DNA from: Euglena gracilis
Lineage: Eukaryota; Euglenida; Euglenophyceae; Euglenales
Direction of reading: 5' to 3'
Length of the DNA stretch: 64,000 bases
Assembly (NCBI GenBank): GCA_039621445.1
Contig: CP154956.1
Coordinates: 92,448,164-92,512,163, forward strand
Positions 43,498 to 55,869 of the stretch are shown in pieces. The notes below the pieces were generated by a model. The model saw nothing but the letters and a program-made list of their open reading frames with translations. It made no database searches and had not been told where the DNA came from. A program made the position numbers and the translations under genes. Within the stretch, counting starts at the first letter, position 1. The number at the start of each line of letters is the position of its first letter.

Positions 43498-43721
43498 GAA
43501 CCCCCTCCTGAAGTTGGAGAGGAAGGAAAGGGGACACCACATAGTTTGTTTTGTTAGCATTGGTTGTCCGTTGGGGAAGACCATTCACCTGCAGATGCAT
43601 GTACCCAGGGTTGAAGTTGGTCACATACCGGGAGATTCTGAGCAGGAGTTGCTGGTGCGAATAATCCCATGGGAGGAATATTGAAGTAACCTTTTAAACA
43701 ATGGGGAATAAATCCTGTTGT

Positions 43722-45112
43722 ACAGGTTGCCAACACAAAAAACATACCGCAGCACAAAAAACATACCCCCCATCTGGTGTATTTTTTTTAGTTTCTGTGG
43801 CAGCCCTGCCTCAGGCTGTGTGTTTTTTTTGTGTTTTTGTGTCAGCTCTAACTTCTACTGTGTGCTGTGCAGGGCGGTCCTTAAGGGACAGAAAAGTTTT
43901 TTTTTATTTCCTTAAGGACCGCCCCCCCTTTCGGCCAAAGTGCCGGCTAAGGGCCAGGCTGGGACTTGAAAGGGGGCAAAAATTAAGCAGTTGAAAAACA
44001 CAGTTTTTGACCATTACAGGGGCCATGGGGGCCAGTTTTGCAAGCAAATCCCCTCAGGAAGGGGCAGAAAAGGTCTGTTAAACCCCCCCAATTCATCTTA
44101 CACAACAGCCCCTCTCAGGGGGAGAAGGGGGGGCCACAGCAGCCCCCCCAGATTTACAGTGGGGTTGGAGGCCAAGGATCAATTTTTTTCCTGATGTCGA
44201 CCTGTTCTTGCTGAGAAATGCCAAAATTTCTTGCCCATTTTCCTGTATATGTTTCACTGAGTGTGCTGGGACAGCGGAGTTTTTTTTTTTATATGCTGTG
44301 TTGAGGTCCTGGACATGTGCACTTTTGTAGCCTGTGAGAAATCCATCAAAAATGGTCTCTGCTCATTTTCTTCAAATCCTTCTCCATCCAAGTTATGGCC
44401 CCCCTCAAAAGCTCTCCGCAAACCACAGGCTAAGTTTTTTGAAAACATGGCTATTGGACCGGGTTGGAAAAAAATTAACTTCTCACCACTCCGGAACCCT
44501 GAGGGGTTAGGCTCTGGAACTTGGTGGGTTGAACTCAAAAGGCTTCAAAAAAATATCCACATCAAAATTTGCCAGCCTGACACCCAGAAAAAGTTATTTT
44601 ATGGTCTTTGGTGCCAGCTGAAAAGAAATGCCCCGTTTTCAGTGGGAAGATGCAATTTCTTGCGTCTTCCCATTGAAAACGGGGCATTTCTTTTCAGCTG
44701 GCACCAAAGGCCATAAAATAACTTTTTCTGGGTGTCAGGCTGGCAAATTTTGATGTGGATATTTTTTGAAGCCTGTTTCATGGGAGTCCAACCCACCAAG
44801 TTCCAGAGCCTAACCCCTCAGGGTTCCGGGGTAGTGAGATGTATTTTTTTCCAACCCGGTCCAATAGCCATGTTTTCAAAAAATTTAGCTTATCGTGTAC
44901 GGAGCACTTTTGAGGGGACCATAACTTTGGATGGAGGTGGATTTGAAGAAAATGAGCAGAGACCATTTTTGATGGATTTTTCACAGGCTACAAAAGTGCA
45001 CATGTCCAAAAAAGGCTCCAAAAAAGCACACAGCCTAAGGCAGGGCTGCCACAAAAACTAAAAGAAATTACACCAGATGGGGGGCGATGTTTTTTTTGTG
45101 TTGGCAACCTGT
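43722..45112. mobile_element. 1.4-kb foldback element
   Basis: The two ends are inverted copies (ACAGGTTGCCAACACAAAA and its complement). The arms stay similar inwards through CCCCCCATCTGGTGTA, GGCAGCCCTGCC, CATGTGCACTTTTGTAGCCT, AACATGGCTATTGGACCGGG and CAGCCTGACACCCAGAAAA, meeting at about 44655 in GGGAAGATGCA/TGCGTCTTCCC. The left arm is longer by about 470 bp because of an insertion (about 43830-44300). The arms are open in similar frames on opposite strands, simply because one is a copy of the other. Confidence 0.8.
43874..43925. repeat. GGCGGTCCTTAAGG hairpin in the foldback arm
   Basis: GGCGGTCCTTAAGG is exactly inverted as CCTTAAGGACCGCC after a poly-T loop. It lies in the part of the left arm that has no counterpart in the right arm, so it may be one end of a second insertion. 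Confidence 0.7.
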
Positions 45113-46960
45113 GAACCGATGGGGAAATTTCTGGTGGGGAAACCTTGCGGTCATTTTTTGAAAAAAAATCACGAGCCTCGACACCAAAAGTTGCATTTCT
45201 TGAAAACATCCCAAAATTAGGAAATACCAAAGATCAAGAAGTATACGACGAAATGCAACATCCTCCGATATTATGATCTTTCGATAAAAATATCTGGCAG
45301 GCTTTCATTTGCGGAACCCCCCTGGGTGGTGAGGTCCCACAACCAGGGGGCGGGGTCACACTTCCATGGCCACCCTCCCCCCCCCCCGGAAAATGCCGGA
45401 AACCATTTGTTTTGCAAGTTTCCGCTTCGGATTAGGTGCGGAATGGAGGTTATTTGTAAGGATCAGGGTAAGGGTTAGGGTTTGCACAAAAAAAAAGTTC
45501 GGCCAAATAGGACCCAAAGTTATGCCTGAAGTTGGGCCTAATTTTCGGCCTAATTTCGGCCTGACTTGGGCTAAGCCCTAAATCCCATCCCCCTAAAAAC
45601 CTGGAAGGCTAATTGTATCCCTAAGCTTATCCCAACCATTCAAAGGCATCCCCCCCGGTCGGCCCATTCGGTCCAAAAAGTTGTCCAAAAAGTCCCATTC
45701 GGCCCCCCACCGGTCCAAAAAGTTGAACGCCGTCAGCCAAAGACCCCAGTTGTCACATTTGTGGGACCCCCCCCCCAGGGGATCCCACAAGTGTAAGGCT
45801 GCCGAATGTTTATTTGGTTTTTTTAAAAAAAAATCACGATCAAATCTTGGGGAAATCTTTGGGAATCTTGGGATAGAGGAGTTGCAGAGGAGGGGTCCCT
45901 GAAAAGTTCGCAATATTCTTTAAGTTGCCGCAAAAGTTTGCCTTTGACCCTTTTTGGAAACAAGGCCAGTGAGACCAAACATAAAAGATTCCGTTGCTCA
46001 GAGCTGAACAACTTATTCACAATTCAAGACGTTGAAATGTAGCAAAAGTTGATCACATCTCACTGAAACAGGCATCAGAGGTTCCACAGCAACAACGACA
46101 AAAAATTCCACAAGACAGCTTGCTTTGCTTCCTAGAAGCGTGATTTTTTTGAGGAGAGCGGTATGGATTGGGGATGGTGCTTTGACGAGGCTGTTTAAAT
46201 TCTAGCGGGCCCTCAGGGGCCCACTACGCTGCTGGAAAGCGCTGTTCAACTCACAAACTCCCAGCAATACCCCTATCGACAGGGGCCACCCCTGTGCCAT
46301 ACAAGTGGGACCAGTCACCTGTGCATTGGTTTCCTTTCCAATCCTGATCTTCTTCGCAAGATTTTTGGATTTTGCAAAAGCACGTATGATGCAAATAAAG
46401 GGATTGGGGGAGGGTGACAGTCAGTGGGTTTGGATTAGGTCATCTGGAGGGGGAGGATGGGCGTGGCCTATTTCAGAAACTCTTTTGGGGTATTGACCAA
46501 CCAATTCAGGTTGGGGGGTATGGAGCTGTATACCATTAGGTGAACAAAATTCGATCCAACACAGTCAAAAGACTGGGTGTTATTGTTACATCCTGAAGGG
46601 GTGTTTTTGTTCTGGATTGTCGCCCCATTTGCATCTGATATTTGAAGGAAAATAATAATAAATCACATGACAGGAGGAATGCACCACAAATTAATTCGAT
46701 TTTGACCAAGTTAACTCAACTTCGACTTTTGCGCTTCAAAGTTCGATGTCACTCCAAGCAGGGGCCTTTTTTTATTAAAGGTTGTGGGACAGATTGGGAA
46801 TCCTGGAGATTCAGTATGGGTGGTGGGTGGGTGAGGTCGCCCCCTGAAAGGCAGGCCCCCTCTGTGGTTTGATGCCGATGCTTTAGCGGAAGACTTTCTT
46901 TCTGGGCCAGAATGGTCTGGTCCGGCTAGCGTTGTGATCGGACCTTCCTGGCTGAATGGG
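45113..46960. other. No supportable gene
   Basis: It contains a TTAGGG-like patch followed by GGCCTAATTTCGGCCTAA words (45465-45570), poly-C blocks, and short open frames without splice support. Confidence 0.35.
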
Positions 46961-47520
46961 GGGTGCCTGCCTTGACAGCCATTCCAAGGCACCCAGGTCC
47001 GAATCCCCCAAGGCACCCTCACACCACTGGGCAGCGCATTTTTTCCCCTGTCACCTGATTGTGTGCCGTACACCACCATGTCGTTCTCCGTCGTGGACCC
47101 CAAGTCAAGCACTCTGCTTGCGGTGCCCAGGCTTCTTTTTAAGGAAGGTCGCCCCCCCAGGGGGGGGTGGATGCTATGGGCAGGCAGGTGGGTAGGGCAT
47201 TATCGACCCCCTGGGGGTCGGGTTTTGGGGTGGTGCTATATAGAGCACACCCCCCCCCAGCGCCAAAGGCGCCAGGCCCGAAAATGGCCATTTCCAAGGC
47301 AAAATTGGTTTGTTCAGGAGGCACGCCCCCCCGGGGGTTGCCATAGCACAAGGCTCCCCGCCAGGTTTGGTAAAAAGAAGCCAGGCAGTGGCCAACCTGA
47401 ATCTCCCATTATCCACTGCGGATACCCTGGTGAGTGGCGTCAACTCTCCCGCAACCACCATCATTGCTGCAATTATGATGGATACAGTTTTCACTCGAAT
47501 GGCAACCATGTGACCTGCCC
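46960..47520 (+). other. Possible coding fragments, unresolved
   Basis: Plus-strand stretches at about 47060-47140 and 47390-47513 read as ordinary protein (the second is rich in Thr, Ile, Ala and Met and ends in a stop). Minus frames are open as well, and poly-C/G lies between them. No reliable splice sites. Confidence 0.2.
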
Positions 47521-47989
47521 ATGTTCACTCAAGTTCCAAGTCGGAGAGAAAATGGACCGAGCTGTTTATTTGCAGACAGACAGCAGGTTCAAGGATGGAA
47601 AGGTCTTTTGACATCATTTGATGGTGATGGATCTGGCGGGTATCCTACAACAATGTGCTTTTTTTTTGTCCAAAAGTCATACACCCATCGGGAAGGATTA
47701 TGGATGCATTTTTTGCACTCTTCCATCTTTTTCTCTCCTTCCTTCTGCATTTCCGTTGTGCATCCTGGATGTTTTCTTTCTTGTTATTTTCTTTGTCAAA
47801 AAATAAAATATTTTTGTTGTTTTTTTTGTGTGTATTTGAAAAGGAATTTGGCAGCCTGTAATTACTCCCCCCCACCGGGGCACGTACAAGGTGGGGGGAT
47901 AATTGGACGAGGGGGTCGATCATCTTAAACGCAAGCTGATGTGGGTTCTCAGCGGCATTCTTTGGTATTTTCTTTTATTTTTGGTATGG

Positions 47990-48150
47990 TTAGGGTGATG
48001 ATTATCTTTCCGAAAAGGATTTAGGGGTTAGGGTTGGGCCAAAGTTAGGTGGTTATGGCAAAATTGAACCTAAATCCTACCAAATTTGTCATATTTCGGC
48101 TTAACCCTAAAACCCTGACCCTGACCCTATCCCTAACCAAATCTTCAAGT
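47990..48150. repeat. Interstitial telomere-like patches facing each other
   Basis: GGTTAGGG/GGGGTTAGGGTTGGG near 48000 and AACCCTAAAACCCTGACCC..CCCTAACC near 48110-48140 form an imperfect inverted pair. Confidence 0.5.
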
Positions 48151-48914
48151 ACTATCTTGATCCAAACTGTGTGTTGGATGTCTTTTTTGGGGGCATTTGC
48201 ATGAACAAATTGCTGGTCATATGCTTATGTTCAAAGGCCCAAAGTGTGCGGCAAATGGCCAGGCAATCTCATTGCATCATATGACACATGACGCCTGCAT
48301 AAGACTTGCACATCTGACAGATGTATCAGATGAGCGTCCAAGGGAAAGAGGGGGAAGGGAAAAACAATTGGCAGAGCACACGCTCCTGACAAATAAATAG
48401 CATCTTCCAAATCCGTAGTATATTGCTAGGGCTGTGGTGTATTTCGCACAATCAAGCACAAGAGTGAACTGAAATAATGTTGTATTTCTGAATGTAACAA
48501 CGAATTCATTTTTCACGACCAAAGAGTCCCTTGTGATTAAAAAGGAGGGTAATGTGTTTTCTTGCAAAAGAGTGAGAGTACCAAAAATGAAATATAACCC
48601 GGCATTTGTTGCATTTTTAATGATCAAAACACAAATGGCCCAAAAATCGGCATGGAGGTTTTCAGGATCTTTCTTCTATGATGAGTATATGCCATAACTA
48701 CCCCCCCAGGAAGTTGTCATTCGTGGTCTATACCAGCTCATGATGGAAAGTTCACTGCACGGCATCCCTGGGAAGTTGTGGGGCTCCTACCTGCTGACTT
48801 CTCAGTTTCATAACCTATCCATAACCTAATCAATTTGTCTCCATAAAATGAACACCTTCAGCCCCACATTTACAGACACTTACAGACCTAATCAATCATC
48901 TGTGTGCACACAAC

Positions 48915-49172
48915 TTGTATTTGCCTGCGGCTGAAACAATTCCCGGCGACCCCAGCTTGCCAACCTATTCTTCGCTTCGGTCCTGTGACCCTGGCTTTCG
49001 TTGGTTGGCACAATGGATCTCGCAGAGCCAAGCTCTCACCGTTCATTCTAAAATTCTATTTGGAGTATATATTGGTTGTGCTCAGAAAACCTTCCATGGT
49101 GTGTTTCCGGTCCCCAGAATGCCTTTCATGATGAGAAGTTGCTGGCACCCCAGAAAGCGCAGCGTTTCTTAG
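48915..49172 (+). CDS. Candidate exon, unknown Cys-containing protein
   Basis: The plus frame is open for 85 codons with balanced composition and ordinary codon use, including Cys-Asp-Pro-Gly-Phe and several Ser/Gln/Trp residues, to TAG at 49172. The stop is immediately followed by GGAGGTC, so it could instead be an acceptor. No domain is identified. Confidence 0.35.
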   Translation: MYLPAAETIPGDPSLPTYSSLRSCDPGFRWLAQWISQSQALTVHSKILFGVYIGCAQKTFHGVFPVPRMPFMMRSCWHPRKRSVS

Positions 49173-49299
49173 GGAGGTCACGGTTCGTCAAGATTTGTGG
49201 ATGCATAGGTTTTTTCAGGGTGTTGGTTTGGGTTGGAGTAAACGCCTTTTTGGAAGCATGTTTGGGTTCCCAGGGTGAGGAACAGACTACTTTTTAGGA

Positions 49300-50720
49300 C
49301 CCCAGGGCAGGGCATCGCTCAGTGACCTTCCGGGGGGGGGGGGTCCAGTTCAGAGACTGGAAAATCTGGGCTGGTTGAAAAAACTCTGCTGGCCAGGGCA
49401 GAACAAGGCCTGGTGGGGGGGGTCGACCCCCCCCCCCACCCACCACAGCATTTTCACCGATTTCGGGAAAACGGGGATTTTGGCCAGAAAATTTTTTGAA
49501 TTTTTTTTGAAAAAATGAACCCAAAACACATGAATTTTTGATGGAAAACCAAATTTTTTTCACAAAAAAAATTCTCAAAAATTTCAGGGTTAAAAATTGG
49601 TAGTTTTTAGGAGGGGGGTGAAAAAAAAAACGAAGGTCAAAAAAAAGTGGACAAAAATTTGGCACAGTCAAATTTTAGTGACATTTTTTCTCGTTGAATT
49701 TTTTTGGACTTTCAATGCCATTTTTTGCTTCCAAAACCTCTCTAAATCAACATTTTGAGAAAATGTTGAATTTTTGGAAGGTGTGAAAAAATGGGGTTTT
49801 GGGTGGTTTTTGGGGGGGACCCCCCATATGGTTCCCAAAATGGGCCAAAAACCCGAAGGCGCCGGAATTTTTTTTGGGTCCAAAAATTGGTGCTCCCGGA
49901 AATACGGGAAGAGGTTGGGGGGGTGGTCGACCCCCCAACCACCCTGGCTGTTCGGCCGATTCCCGTTCTGCCCTGCTGCTGGCTGACCCCCCCCCCCATA
50001 TGAGTCCCGGGCTGGAACTGGGCCCCAGCTGGGGTCAAACCAGGTACCAAAAACCGAATCTCCAAAAACGCCCCAAAAACTGCCAATTATACAAAAAAGC
50101 GATTCTTTTTGCCCCCTTGGCCAGCCAAATCCACCCATTTTTTCGTCCATTTTTGGCCCATTTTGCACCCCCGAAAGCCGAAAGGGCAGCTGGAAAATAA
50201 TTAAACTCGTCGATGGGGGAGGGGGTCTGGGGATGGAAAAAGGCTGCTGGCTGGCTGGAACTCCCCCCCCCCCGGGGGATGGGGTCCACTCGGCTAAAGC
50301 GACGCCCTACCGCGGGGGGAGAGGGAGGGTGCTGGCCAGGGGTGGTCCGGGGGGGGGGGGGTTGGCCGGCTGGCAGCTGGACCCAGGTGGTACCCAAAAC
50401 CTGGAAGAAAAAGCCAAATCAAACTGAAATGAAATTTTTCAGCGGAAAGATTGAAAGCGTTTTTTCCCCAAAATTTCTGGCGCTTTGCGCCAATAATTTT
50501 TCGGCCCACCCTGGCTGTGCTCGGCTGGCCCAAACCTTATTCAGCGGCACCTGGTCGGCAGCCTGGCTGGGAGCTGCTGGTGGGCAAAAAAGTGCTGGTC
50601 TAGCTGGAACCTGCCTAAGAAAACCCCTGGCTGCGAGGAATGATAACGTGGTTTGTTTTGTTTTTTTACATCCATCGGTGGTAAGTGAAAGCCTAATGCC
50701 CATGCCATCATCATCATATC
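49300..50720. other. No supportable gene; poly-C/G and T-rich sequence
   Basis: Blocks of 9-13 C or G occur at 49330, 49430, 49920-49990, 50265 and 50350, some forming poly-G/poly-C inverted pairs (for example around 49912-49940). Frames through them are not gene-like. Confidence 0.4.
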
Positions 50721-50750
50721 AGCCACCAAGATTTTTCTTTCTCTTTTCAG

Positions 50751-50817
50751 GCCAATGTTCTGGCAAATTTCTGGCAAATGTGGGGTGCATTTGGAGGGTG
50801 GGTGGAGTACCCCAACT
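50751..50817 (+). CDS. Candidate exon with strong splice sites, Trp-rich segment
   Basis: The acceptor TTTCTTTCTCTTTTCAG precedes 50751 and the donor CCCAACT|GTAAGT follows 50817, both close to consensus. The 67 nt encode 22 residues rich in Trp, Gly and aromatic residues, ending in phase 1. A further plausible coding block follows at about 50861-50990 on the same strand. The product is unknown. Confidence 0.5.
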
Positions 50818-50860
50818 GTAAGTTTTATAGGGCTCCCGTTCGGCTCTGCACATTTATGCA

Positions 50861-50992
50861 ACAGCCTTGCAATCTGTTCCGTGGGGAGGGGGCAATGGGT
50901 GCATGGAAGTACCAAACCTTTGCTACCTGGAATGAAAATGGTTTGGGCTCACATTCCATCTCCATCATGGTGCGCCGGGAGCATATCAGGGT
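50861..50992 (+). CDS. Candidate exon, same gene as 50751-50817
   Basis: After ATGCAACAG the plus strand is open to GAGCATATCAG with a mixed composition (Trp, Asn, Ser, Arg, His). Its phase does not fit the preceding donor as read, so one boundary is wrong or a site was missed. Confidence 0.3.
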
Positions 50993-51329
50993 TTGGTCGA
51001 GTCTTTACCAGGCTTCTGTTTATTAACCTGGGGGGGTCGGCTCGCGGGTCGGTTTTGGGTCCTGGTGCCTGCCGACCCAGCGAATTTCCCTTGAGGATGC
51101 CCATTTTCGCCCCCCCCCCCAACACCCCCGGCACCAGGGGGCTGCCGAAACCTGACCCCCCTGTTGGTTCCAAAATGCCCTCCCCCCTGCCTGCCATACC
51201 ATCCACCCGCTTCCTTAAGAAAACCCCTGTTCACAGTAAGTCTGCCGTCTTCCACCAGTGCGCCCGTCTTCCATCAGTCCGTCAGCCAGGATAAAGGTCC
51301 TTTGCTGATATTTTTTTAACAATTTTCAG

Positions 51330-51449
51330 CATTCCAAGGCTGTTGACAAGAACGGATTGGAGGCACTCTGCATTGAAAAAAATGTTTGCACCAGCCGGTT
51401 TCCCTTCATGGGTCCCCCCCTCTCCAGGGGTCGGGCCTGTGCCGAAGAG
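51330..51449 (+). CDS. Candidate 40-codon exon, phase 0 to 0
   Basis: The acceptor TTTTTTTAACAATTTTCAG before 51330 is excellent, with a branch-like TTTAAC. The donor GAAGAG|GTACTG follows 51449. The exon is exactly 40 open codons with Lys, Glu, Cys and Arg spread through it. With the 50.75-kb exon it suggests a plus-strand host gene across 50.7-51.5 kb. No family is recognised. Confidence 0.5.
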
Positions 51450-52199
51450 GTACTGATTGATTTCCCTAAACCAGCCCCTGGAAGATGCCAGGAATATCTA
51501 CATATCTACCCCCCGGAAATTAATTGCCACAATCCTGCGACCTGATTTACCAAATCTAAATTAGCTATGACCCGTGGTTATCGGCCACCGGCACCCCAAA
51601 ACTGGGCTGACCTGACGTACACGTTTGCCACACAGGTTTTTCCCCCTGTATCTCAACCAAGGTCCGAGACGACATGATTTTTAATATCAACCCCCTCTCT
51701 TGTGAACCCAACAACAACCCATATTCTTCCACATAGGCTGCAGTGTTGTTGAGGTGGTGGTCTTTTTCTTTCCAATTTGAATTTGGCTAAATATAGTGCA
51801 TTTGCCAAGTCTCGCCGGATCCAATTGAACAACTCAACCTCAGTTGGTGAGAGCTTGCTGGCAACCTGGCAACCGCAAAGAAAGGGGTAACACTGGAGAA
51901 CAATGGAAGGGTGTGGGACATCTTTTTGAGCCCAACCCGTGCCAGGTCGGGCTGGTGCTTTACTGGTATGTTTCCACACCTCGTAATGTCCTTTGTCTCA
52001 TTGTGTAAAGAATTTTGGATGACATAAGCATAATTGCACTATCACAACCAAGGACAGAACCCAGCAAATCCCACAGTGGGGGGGGCATGCGGAGCTCTTT
52101 TTTTTGTATATGTGCCGGAGCGAGCGTCTCGATTTTTTGGGGTAAAAAAGTGCATATTTTGAATATTTGATCCACCCCGCCTCCCCTTGCCCGCCAACC

Positions 52200-52265
52200 A
52201 CCTCTGTATACCGACCTCTGGTGGGGATTGCAGGGAAGGGGGTGTATATGACCCCCCCCCTGGTC
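52200..52265. repeat. Diverged GGTC..GGTTGCAGG family copy
   Basis: ATACCGACCTCTGGTGGGGATTGCAGGGAAGGGGGTGTATATGACC resembles the units at 61797-61920. Confidence 0.5.
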
Positions 52266-52438
52266 GGTGGCCTAAAAAGGAATTACGCATACAGGGGACT
52301 TGGCACCTGGTCATGGTCACCCGCTGGTCCCCCTGGCTGGCAGGTACAGTCCGGTACACAAGTCTTTACGACACGCTGGTGCAAAAGTCCTGATGAACCC
52401 TATTTTTTTGTTTTATTGAAGCGGATTCCACCCGCAAG

Positions 52439-52612
52439 ATGCATCGACCAGGTTTGCAAGCAAGCAAGCCAAGGATGCAGGCTCACTCCAGTGATGTGAC
52501 TGCCGGTAGCTTCCCAGGGTCAGGAAAGGAATCATATAATGGCGGCAGGTGGATTGTCAAAGGCTGCTTTGAGGTCCACCAGGGAGGAAGGAAAACCTAC
52601 CCCCCCCCCCCT
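52439..52612 (+). CDS. Possible exon, unknown protein
   Basis: A plus frame reads through about 55 codons of hydrophilic composition (Ser, Gly, Lys, Gln) up to a poly-C block at 52602. A shorter plus frame competes for the first third. Confidence 0.2.
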
Positions 52613-53179
52613 GGGGAACTGTCCTCCCCGGGAAATTGTCCTCTACTTCCCTGTATGCGCTATCCTGTCCTCATTGAAATGTCTCCTACCCTTGAACCCC
52701 CTGACCTGTCTCCTAGCAAATTTTGGAGCATTTCCACATTTTTTGGTTGAAAAAATAAGTATTCCAAGTTGAAAAAAAAATGAAAATATTGATTTCAGGC
52801 TTCTGATCACAAATTTGTGAGAGAAACCACTTTTTTTTGGATTTCTGTGCCTGGTGTGGGTCGAAAAATTTCAACTTTTTTCTCTGACCCAACCCGCCGG
52901 GGAAACTGTCTCCTGCCCCCGTACCCGCTGACCTGTCGTTGTAGGGACGTGTCTCTTAACTCTGTACTTGCTGGCTTGTCTGCAGACAGTTTCCGGGGGG
53001 GGGGGGGCATGCACGGTGTAGCTTTTGCAGTTTTTTTATTGCAGTTTTCAGTTTTTTGTAATTTTGCAGCTTTTTTTGCATTTTTGTAGTTTTGTAGTTT
53101 TTTTTCCCCCTGTATCAATTTTTTCCGCAATTTTTCCGCAGCTTTTTTTCAAAGGCCTCCGATATCGATTTCCTGCAAG

Positions 53180-53410
53180 AGGTTTCGAGTTCATGACGAA
53201 AGGACTCATCACTGACCGTTTGGGACACCGGATTTTGCTGAATGGTTTTTATGAGCCACCGGCTAAGTTCCACATGATTGACTTTGAAGAACCAACCTGC
53301 TACCGAACGATCACAGGATTTAATGAAGTTCTTGTTGCAAAACAGAAGCCAAAGCAAAATCAAATTTGTATTATTTCACTTCCTCACAAACGAGATGCCT
53401 TGCATCCTCT
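53180..53410 (+). CDS. Candidate exon, unknown protein
   Basis: After TTTCCTGCAAG the plus strand is open for about 77 codons with well-balanced composition (Phe, Glu, Lys, Leu, Tyr, Pro, His), ending near a poly-C run at 53422. The minus strand is also open, but its reading is poorer. No motif is recognised. Confidence 0.4.
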
Positions 53411-54532
53411 TGCCCTAACCCCCCCCCCCAATGATGTGGGGCCAATAGGGTTGTGGGTCCAAGTAGTGCTGCACCCCCGCCCGATGAAGCGAGCGTCCAA
53501 AACCCCCAAAACATAGCAATGTGAAATGCGTAGAAGCTAATGCAGCCTACTGCGGGCATCTTTTGTAACCCGCAGAGAGGGGAAAGGGGGCTTTTTCCCA
53601 CCCGAACAACTCATGGAAGTCGTCCGAAGATGCATCTCGCTAGCCTCAGTGTAGGACATTGAGCAGACTGTGGTGATAGGCTGGGACTAAGAGGCACCCA
53701 GTCCAAGAGTATGGCAGGGTCCAAATAGTGCTGCACCCCCCGCCGCTGGAGGCGGCCGTCCGATAGTGCTGCAGTGCAATAAAACTTGGGGGAGTTTACC
53801 GATGACATTATCGTCATCAATCAATGGAACTAGGGATTTTTTTAGTCGTGGACCCCGGGGGGGGAGGGGGGGGGTGGGTGGGTCCGGCCGAGCCCCCACC
53901 CCGAGGGTGGGTCCCCCCGGAGGGGGGTGGGATATACTTTTCGGCCGAAAATTTTTGAAATGCGCTATTTTTAGCATTTTTCACGATTTTTTGTGTGTCC
54001 CCCCGGGAGTTCGGTCCCCCAGGGGGTGGGTGGGTGGGTGGGGGGACCCCCCGGTCTTTAAAAAAAAACCCTGAATGGAACCTTGAGGTTTCAATGCATC
54101 TAATCACTTTTAATGTGATGTAGAACGTTGAAAAGACTGCAATTGACCAGGGCTTTTATCACACTGAAGTGTTTTCCAGCAGGACAAATCATTGTTTTAA
54201 ATTGTGTTCGTTTTGTAGATTAGTGGCTATATTTTTGGTTTCTCTACCTACCCCCCCCCTGCAAAAACTGTCATGCCCAGGAATCTGTCAGTGTCCCGCC
54301 CGGAAATTGTCTGGGTCCTTGGTACCGGCCAACCTGTCGTGATAGGAAATTGTCAAGGTCCCCGCTGCCCGCCAACCTGTTAGGTGACAGTTTGTTTCCC
54401 GGGGGTGGGGTGGGTGGCTGGGACCCACCTCCAGTCTTCAAAACCCAACAAATCAGGACATATTCCAACAAAAAACCAATGAATCCTGGGAAATTCTGAA
54501 ACAGTAACAGAATACCAAGTGTGTGGTGCATG

Positions 54533-54984
54533 TTTCTGCTTCAGGGTCCGCAGTTCCTGAGGGGAGGGGGGTGGACTGCAGCTTGTCCAAATTTGGCTGG
54601 TGGAAATTCTAGTGGACCCCCCTCCCAGTGCTAAACCCTCGCCCCAAATAATACCCTTCCAAATAATACCCCCCCATAGGGGTCCGACTTCGCTGACCGA
54701 ATTAACACCCCCCCCCCAATTTTCGGGCCGACGACTTGGATTTTGGACCTGGATTTTGCCTGAAAATGTGGGTAAAATCATAATTTCAAAGAAAAAAAAT
54801 CGACTTCTCTGGATCATCTGGCCTCCAAAAACGTTAAATTTCATGAGGAAGTTTAATAAATAACCCCAGAGGGCTGGGACTTCGGGCGAAAAAAATAATA
54901 CCCCGATATTATTTGGGTGGTGGGTTAGCAGGGAGAGCTGGTGGGAATTTTTTTCCCAGTGACTGGGGCGATGCGCCGGACACT
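54533..54984. mobile_element. CTTAAG-family MITE copy with a nested element
   Basis: The sequence GGACTGCAGCTTGTCCAAATTTGGCTGGTGGAAATTCTAGTGGACC and, later, TTTCCCAGTGACTGGGGCGATGCGCCG match the family at 25863-26272. Between them, 54649-54923 is bounded by CCCCAAATAATACCC and GATATTATTTGGGTGG, which are inverted, so a second small element appears to have inserted. Confidence 0.55.
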
Positions 54985-55869
54985 TTTTCTGACCCCAAAA
55001 CTTGCCAGAATCCCAAAGAAATGATTGATCTCTGAGCATGCAACCGAAATGTGTGTAAAATTCAAGCTTTTGATAAAAAAAAGCAAAACATACTGCTGTG
55101 TATGTGAAACAAGCACACGACAGCCGATCTGCACTCTTACCCGTATCATGTCATGCCACGTGATGCATCAGGTGAGGATGCTGCAATTTCATGCCATCTG
55201 CTGTAAGACATCCTGTCACTGTGTCATTTGATCACCGCCATCAAGTGCGCCGGGTCCACTGGCTAAGCCAATTTGCTGGCCACTGGAAAAAAGCCACCAG
55301 CTGGACCCCTCCTCCCCCACCTGGGTCCTGAACCCCCCCACCCCAACTGGGGGAAAAAATCGGTTCAAAACCTTATTTCCGCCTCTGGCTGAGGCAGAAA
55401 TGGGAGTTTTTTTATTGGCTAACTTTGATAAAAAAAATGCGAAAATTTCAGAAATAGGTGTTTTTAGTAAGTTTTTGCACAATGGAATGAGGAGGAAGTT
55501 GCTTGTGTTTTCTGTGACTCGATTGCATTGTGCCTCTCTTCACAGAAGCCACCATGAAATGCAATTTCATTTTTTTTATTTGGATATGATGGTGTTTTCA
55601 TCACAAATTTCTGCATTTCATTTTTCCGCAATCTGACATCTTTCCATTTTTTTTGCCTTTTTCAGATTTTATGCATTTTTGCATTTTTTTTGGCTGGCAT
55701 CCCATTTTCCTGCAAAAGCATTTCCAAACCAGAGATTTTTTTCCAGAAAAATATTGAATTTTTTGCCATTGCGCCCCCCCCAAGTCCCCCCTTCCCACTT
55801 ACAAGAGTTAGAAAGGCACCCTTTTCCACAGTCAGAGGGACATGCAAAGACTTTCCCCAAAAATCTGAA

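Noticed and set aside
44261-44799. Two similar ORFs of 151 and 66 aa as duplicated genes
   Set aside because: They are the two arms of the foldback element read on opposite strands.
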